This document shows positions 61,224 through 64,000 of a stretch of 64,000 nucleotides of DNA, one piece after another. The first letter of the stretch is position 1, and the number at the start of each line of letters is the position of its first letter. Made by a program: the position numbers and the translations under genes. The DNA comes from Neisseria sp. (lineage in GTDB: Bacteria; Pseudomonadota; Gammaproteobacteria; Burkholderiales; Neisseriaceae), in contig NZ_JAUMZU010000002.1 of the NCBI RefSeq assembly GCF_030527965.1, positions 62,001-126,000 of the forward strand. Reading direction: 5' to 3'. Below the pieces are notes generated by a model that had not been told where the DNA came from, did no database searches, and worked only from the letters and a program-made list of their open reading frames with translations.

Positions 61224-62168
61224 TTATTCGGAAACCGGTTCGACGGTGTAGCCGTGCCGGCGAAGTTGGAGAATCAGGCCACTGTCGTCAACCAGATGAG
61301 CCGTGCCGACCGCAATAAGCGTTTTTTGTTTGGGTAGCAGGCTCAGCAGTTTGAGCAGCCATTGCTGGTTGCGCGCTACCAGTAAATCTTGCTCCAGCCA
61401 GTTTTGCCAGTAGCGGATGCTTGTCTCTGAAACGTCGGGCATATCGGCGTAACGGGAGCGGTCGGTGCTGATGCGTATCAGTTCGTTATATCGGCCGCTA
61501 TAATATAAATCTATCATTTTTTTAAGGAAGTCTTGGCTTTCTTTCTGGTAGCGGTTTGAAAAGCCGATTTGTTCGATAATGCGGGCAAGCGGCAATTTTT
61601 TGAAAGGTATGGGGAGGTCGCTGTAACGCTCCAGCCCTGATCGCTTGATGCCGTATCGTACAGCGGCTTGGCTCAGTAGATAATCCAAGCCGTATTGGCT
61701 ATCGTAGCCTTCGGGGCGGGCGGAAACTTCCAGCATCACGGCCGCCCACGGTTCGGTTTGCAGCAGTTTTTCGGCAAAAGGCCGTGTGTTTGGATTGCTG
61801 CGCAGGCGTTCGGCTAGTTTGGCGACATTTTCTGCGCCAATCTTGTCAGACAGGGTTTGGCCGCTTGTTAAATCAAGCATCTGGCTTTGCATGTTTCGGA
61901 TGTCTTGCACGACGGCACGGCTGGGGTTGACGGGCGGAATCACTTCAGAGACCAACAGGTCGCTTTGTTTTAAGATGTGATTAAGCTTGGCGGGAAGGGT
62001 GCTGTCGGGTTTGCCTAGATGGAAGGTGCCGACCAGATAGGAATCGGGTTGATCAGGCTTGCTGATTTTCCACAAGCGGCTGCTTATTTCGGGGTGTTGC
62101 CAGTCGAAAGCCGATGAGAAGGCGCTGCAAACGAGTAAGGTAAGCAGGAAAGCCGTTTTTTTCAACAT
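61224..62168 (-). CDS. TraB/GumN-family protein, periplasmic
   Basis: 314 residues. A signal peptide ends near residue 20 (AFSSA). The paired motifs [10 protein letters not shown] (about 46-55) and [11 protein letters not shown] (near the C-terminus) define TraB/GumN proteins, proposed metallo-proteases related to the Tiki family. No substrate is known. Likely co-transcribed with rnhA. Confidence 0.85.
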   Translation of the reverse strand: MLKKTAFLLTLLVCSAFSSAFDWQHPEISSRLWKISKPDQPDSYLVGTFHLGKPDSTLPAKLNHILKQSDLLVSEVIPPVNPSRAVVQDIRNMQSQMLDLTSGQTLSDKIGAENVAKLAERLRSNPNTRPFAEKLLQTEPWAAVMLEVSARPEGYDSQYGLDYLLSQAAVRYGIKRSGLERYSDLPIPFKKLPLARIIEQIGFSNRYQKESQDFLKKMIDLYYSGRYNELIRISTDRSRYADMPDVSETSIRYWQNWLEQDLLVARNQQWLLKLLSLLPKQKTLIAVGTAHLVDDSGLILQLRRHGYTVEPVSE

Positions 62169-62178
62169 ATCTTAATAA

Positions 62179-62190
62179 TGCCTGTCTGAA
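62179..62190 (+). repeat. DNA uptake sequence between FAD dehydrogenase and GumN-like genes
   Basis: Single full copy, upstream of the GumN-like start and next to the stop of the dehydrogenase gene at 62194. No partner arm. Confidence 0.85.
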
Positions 62191-62193
62191 GAA

Positions 62194-63567
62194 TTAAGGC
62201 AGCAGTTTGCCGGGGTTTAGCAGATTATGCGGATCGAGCTGAGTTTTAATGGCGCGCATCAGAGCGATTTCGGCTTCGTTTCTTACCTGCGGCAGCCAGT
62301 GGTTTTTGACTTGGCCGACACCATGCTCGGCGGCAATGGTACCGGAATAAGCCAAAACGTGTTGGTAGACGACGGCGTTGACAGAGGCTTCATGGTGATA
62401 AACATCGTTGCTTAAAACATCGGGCAGAAAGGTGTTGTAATGCAGGCTGCCATCGCCTAAATGGCCGAACACGACAATCTGGATGTTAGGATGGGCTGAT
62501 TCGAGTGCGGCGGCACAGTTGTCGATGAAAGCGGCGACGCTTTCGATAGGCAGGGCGATATCATGTTTTATGCTGGCGCCGAGGTTGCGTTGGGCGGCGG
62601 AAATGTTTTCGCGCAGTGCCCAGAGATGGTTGCGTTCTGTGTCGGATTGGGCCATAACGGCATTTTCAAAACCGTTGTCGTACAGGAAAACGGCCAGATC
62701 ATCTTCGAGGCTTTGCTGGGGCAGCGAATCCGCCAGTTCGATTAATATGTGCCAATGAGCATCGACAGGCTGAGGAATATCGCTGAAGCGGGAAGAGAGA
62801 TTAAGCGCGAATCGGCTGATTAACTCGTAACTGGTCAACCGTTCGGCAAAGCGGCCTTGTAACAGCGAGAGCAGGCCGACCGCATCTTTTATATCGCTCA
62901 GGCCGACCCATGCGGTGGCATGGCTTTGCGGCTGAGCAAACAGTTTTAAGGTGGCGCCGGTAATAACGCCCAGCGTCCCTTCGCTGCCGATGAATAAATG
63001 GCGCAGATCATAGCCAGTGGTGTTTTTATGCAAAGGGGCGAGGTGTTGGATCAGGCTGCCGTCTGCCAGCACGACCTCTAGACCGATAACCAAATCGCGC
63101 ATGCTTCCGTAGCGCACAACGTTCAGGCCGCCGGCGTTGCAGGCGATGTTGCCGCCGATTTGGCAGGAGCCTTCACTGGCCAGACTGAGCGGAAATAGGC
63201 GACCGGCTTGCTCGGCGGCTTGTTGCACGTTTTGGAGGATGCAGCCGGCATCAACGGTTATTGCGTTGTCGGCGATGCTGATGTTACGGATGCGGTTGAG
63301 TTTGCTTAAATTCAGCAAGATGCCGCCGTTGGGAACAGCGCCGCCGCATAAGCCGGTATTGCCACCTTGAGGGGTAACCGGAATTTTGTGTTTGCTGCAA
63401 AAACGCATAATCCGCTGTACGCTGTCGACACTTTTCGGCTGCAGTACCAGTTCGGCCGAGCCGGTGTAGCGGCGGCGCTGGTCGGTGAGCAGTGTATCGG
63501 GGGATGTAACGATTTCGGATGCGTCCAATATGGCTTGAAAAGCAGAGATTATTTCGGTGGTAGACAT
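62194..63567 (-). CDS. FAD-linked oxidase/dehydrogenase of the GlcD/D-lactate dehydrogenase type
   Basis: 457 residues. The PCMH FAD-binding domain has PVTPQGGNTGLCGGAVPNGG (residues 63-82) and LASEGSCQIGGNIACNAGGL; the C-terminal cap ends with SGTIAAEHGVGQVKNHWLP, the substrate/FAD signature of the VAO family. Candidates are D-2-hydroxyglutarate or D-lactate dehydrogenase; glycolate oxidase GlcD usually has GlcE and GlcF beside it, and none is here. Activity is therefore open. Confidence 0.85.
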   Translation of the reverse strand: MSTTEIISAFQAILDASEIVTSPDTLLTDQRRRYTGSAELVLQPKSVDSVQRIMRFCSKHKIPVTPQGGNTGLCGGAVPNGGILLNLSKLNRIRNISIADNAITVDAGCILQNVQQAAEQAGRLFPLSLASEGSCQIGGNIACNAGGLNVVRYGSMRDLVIGLEVVLADGSLIQHLAPLHKNTTGYDLRHLFIGSEGTLGVITGATLKLFAQPQSHATAWVGLSDIKDAVGLLSLLQGRFAERLTSYELISRFALNLSSRFSDIPQPVDAHWHILIELADSLPQQSLEDDLAVFLYDNGFENAVMAQSDTERNHLWALRENISAAQRNLGASIKHDIALPIESVAAFIDNCAAALESAHPNIQIVVFGHLGDGSLHYNTFLPDVLSNDVYHHEASVNAVVYQHVLAYSGTIAAEHGVGQVKNHWLPQVRNEAEIALMRAIKTQLDPHNLLNPGKLLP

Positions 63568-63627
63568 AGCGCGGATTCTCTAAGGGAAAGTCGCCATGGT
63601 AATAAGAGACGGGGGCGGGTTCAAGTG

Positions 63628-63674
63628 TTTTCAGACAGGCATTGCGGATGTATGCGGTAATGCCTGTCTGAAAA
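63628..63674. repeat. Diverging DUS pair at the window's right side
   Basis: TTCAGACAGGCA (63630-63641) then TGCCTGTCTGAA (63661-63672), with TTTT/AAAA and ATT/AAT extensions and a 15-nt loop. It lies upstream of the FAD dehydrogenase and near the lipoprotein terminator. Confidence 0.8.
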
Positions 63675-63676
63675 TG

Positions 63677-63706
63677 AAAAACAGGATATCGTAATATCCT
63701 GTTTTT
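63677..63706 (-). terminator. Terminator of the alanine-rich lipoprotein gene
   Basis: AAAAACAGGATAT (63677-63689) pairs perfectly with ATATCCTGTTTTT (63694-63706), loop CGTA. On the minus strand it is a textbook intrinsic terminator 23 bp after the stop. Confidence 0.85.
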
Positions 63707-63728
63707 GAAAGGAAAGTCTATCTGCTTA

Positions 63729-64000
63729 TTATTTAGAAGCAGCAGAGGCAGCGGCGCCTTCAACTTTAGAAGCAGCAGCATCCATTGCAGAAGCGGCAGA
63801 AGCGGCAGCGCCTTCAACTTTAGCAGTAGCGGCATCAGCAGTAGAAGCGGCAGAAGCAGCAGCGGCATCAGCAGTAGAAGCGGCGGAAGCAGCAGCAGAA
63901 GCGGCAACATCCATAGCGGCGCTAGCAGAGCTTGCAGCAGAAGCAGCAGCATTTTGAGCGGGTTTGCTATCACAGGCAGCCAAAGCCAAAGACATCAGGG
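63729..64000 (-). CDS. Alanine-rich repetitive lipoprotein, 5' end outside window
   Basis: About 90 residues are visible and the frame runs off the window edge. The lipobox LALAACDSK is at the visible start, so part of the signal peptide is missing. The mature chain is almost entirely Ala and Ser with some Asp, Lys and Thr, in repeats of about 13-15 residues (AAASAASTADAA twice, KVEGAAASAAS twice). It should be one long amphipathic helix anchored in a membrane, in the manner of Lpp-like or stress-induced lipoproteins. Function unknown. Confidence 0.75.
   Translation of the reverse strand, partial: LMSLALAACDSKPAQNAAASAASSASAAMDVAASAAASAASTADAAAASAASTADAATAKVEGAAASAASAMDAAASKVEGAAASAASK

Overview
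The window is a chromosomal segment of a Neisseriaceae bacterium. The clearest sign is the 12-mer TGCCTGTCTGAA (and its complement TTCAGACAGGCA), which occurs dozens of times, usually as inverted pairs just after genes. This is a DNA uptake sequence (DUS), and this exact spelling matches what I recall as the TG-wadDUS dialect of Neisseria wadsworthii and close relatives, not the ATGCCGTCTGAA of the pathogenic Neisseria. Gene orders (pgsA-tRNA-Gly/Cys/Leu, eno-ftsB, tig-clpP, metK next to lpxL) agree with a betaproteobacterium. The species call is an inference.

Layout. 1-13134: the S10-spc-alpha ribosomal supercluster on the plus strand, from the 3' part of rplC to rplQ, including secY, infA, rpmJ and rpoA. 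It is interrupted once by a structured 241-bp gap before rplN, and a good promoter sits before rpsM. 13405-23348: miaB, then a minus-strand block with pntB, a methyltransferase, pntA, a purine permease, an S49 peptidase, a HAD phosphatase and rluC. 23349-26820: a long structured leader and rne. 26908-32189: menA, metK, an LpxL-type acyltransferase and a 582-aa VCBS/RTX protein. 32524-33850: a tRNA operon (three tandem Gly, Cys, a degenerate Cys-like copy, Leu) behind pgsA. 34167-49169: gyrB, an alpha/beta hydrolase with a Cys nucleophile, a 34-codon gene, hom, a nucleoside deoxyribosyltransferase-like gene, uvrC, guaB, eno, ftsB and ETF-QO. 49363-52194: an accessory cassette of two tandem lipoproteins and a 379-aa protein. 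52297-64000: mog, a nucleoside phosphorylase, suhB, trmJ, a LysR/DoxX divergent pair, a DUF1853 gene, tig, clpP, rnhA, a GumN-like protein, a FAD-linked dehydrogenase and the end of an alanine-rich lipoprotein.

Most of the window is housekeeping: translation, protein export and folding, RNA decay, cofactor and nucleotide metabolism. The most interesting candidate is the 3-kb cassette at 49178-52248. The C-terminal ~115 residues of its last gene look like the XVIPCD signal of antibacterial type IV secretion effectors, including a glutamine-rich tail, and the two paralogous lipoproteins before it would be the periplasmic immunity proteins. The cassette lies between two near-identical DUS hairpins, so it may be exchangeable by natural transformation. 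Other candidates are the type I-secreted-looking RTX protein, the structured rne and rplN leaders, a degenerate tRNA-Cys-like gene, and an operator-like dyad on the purine permease promoter.
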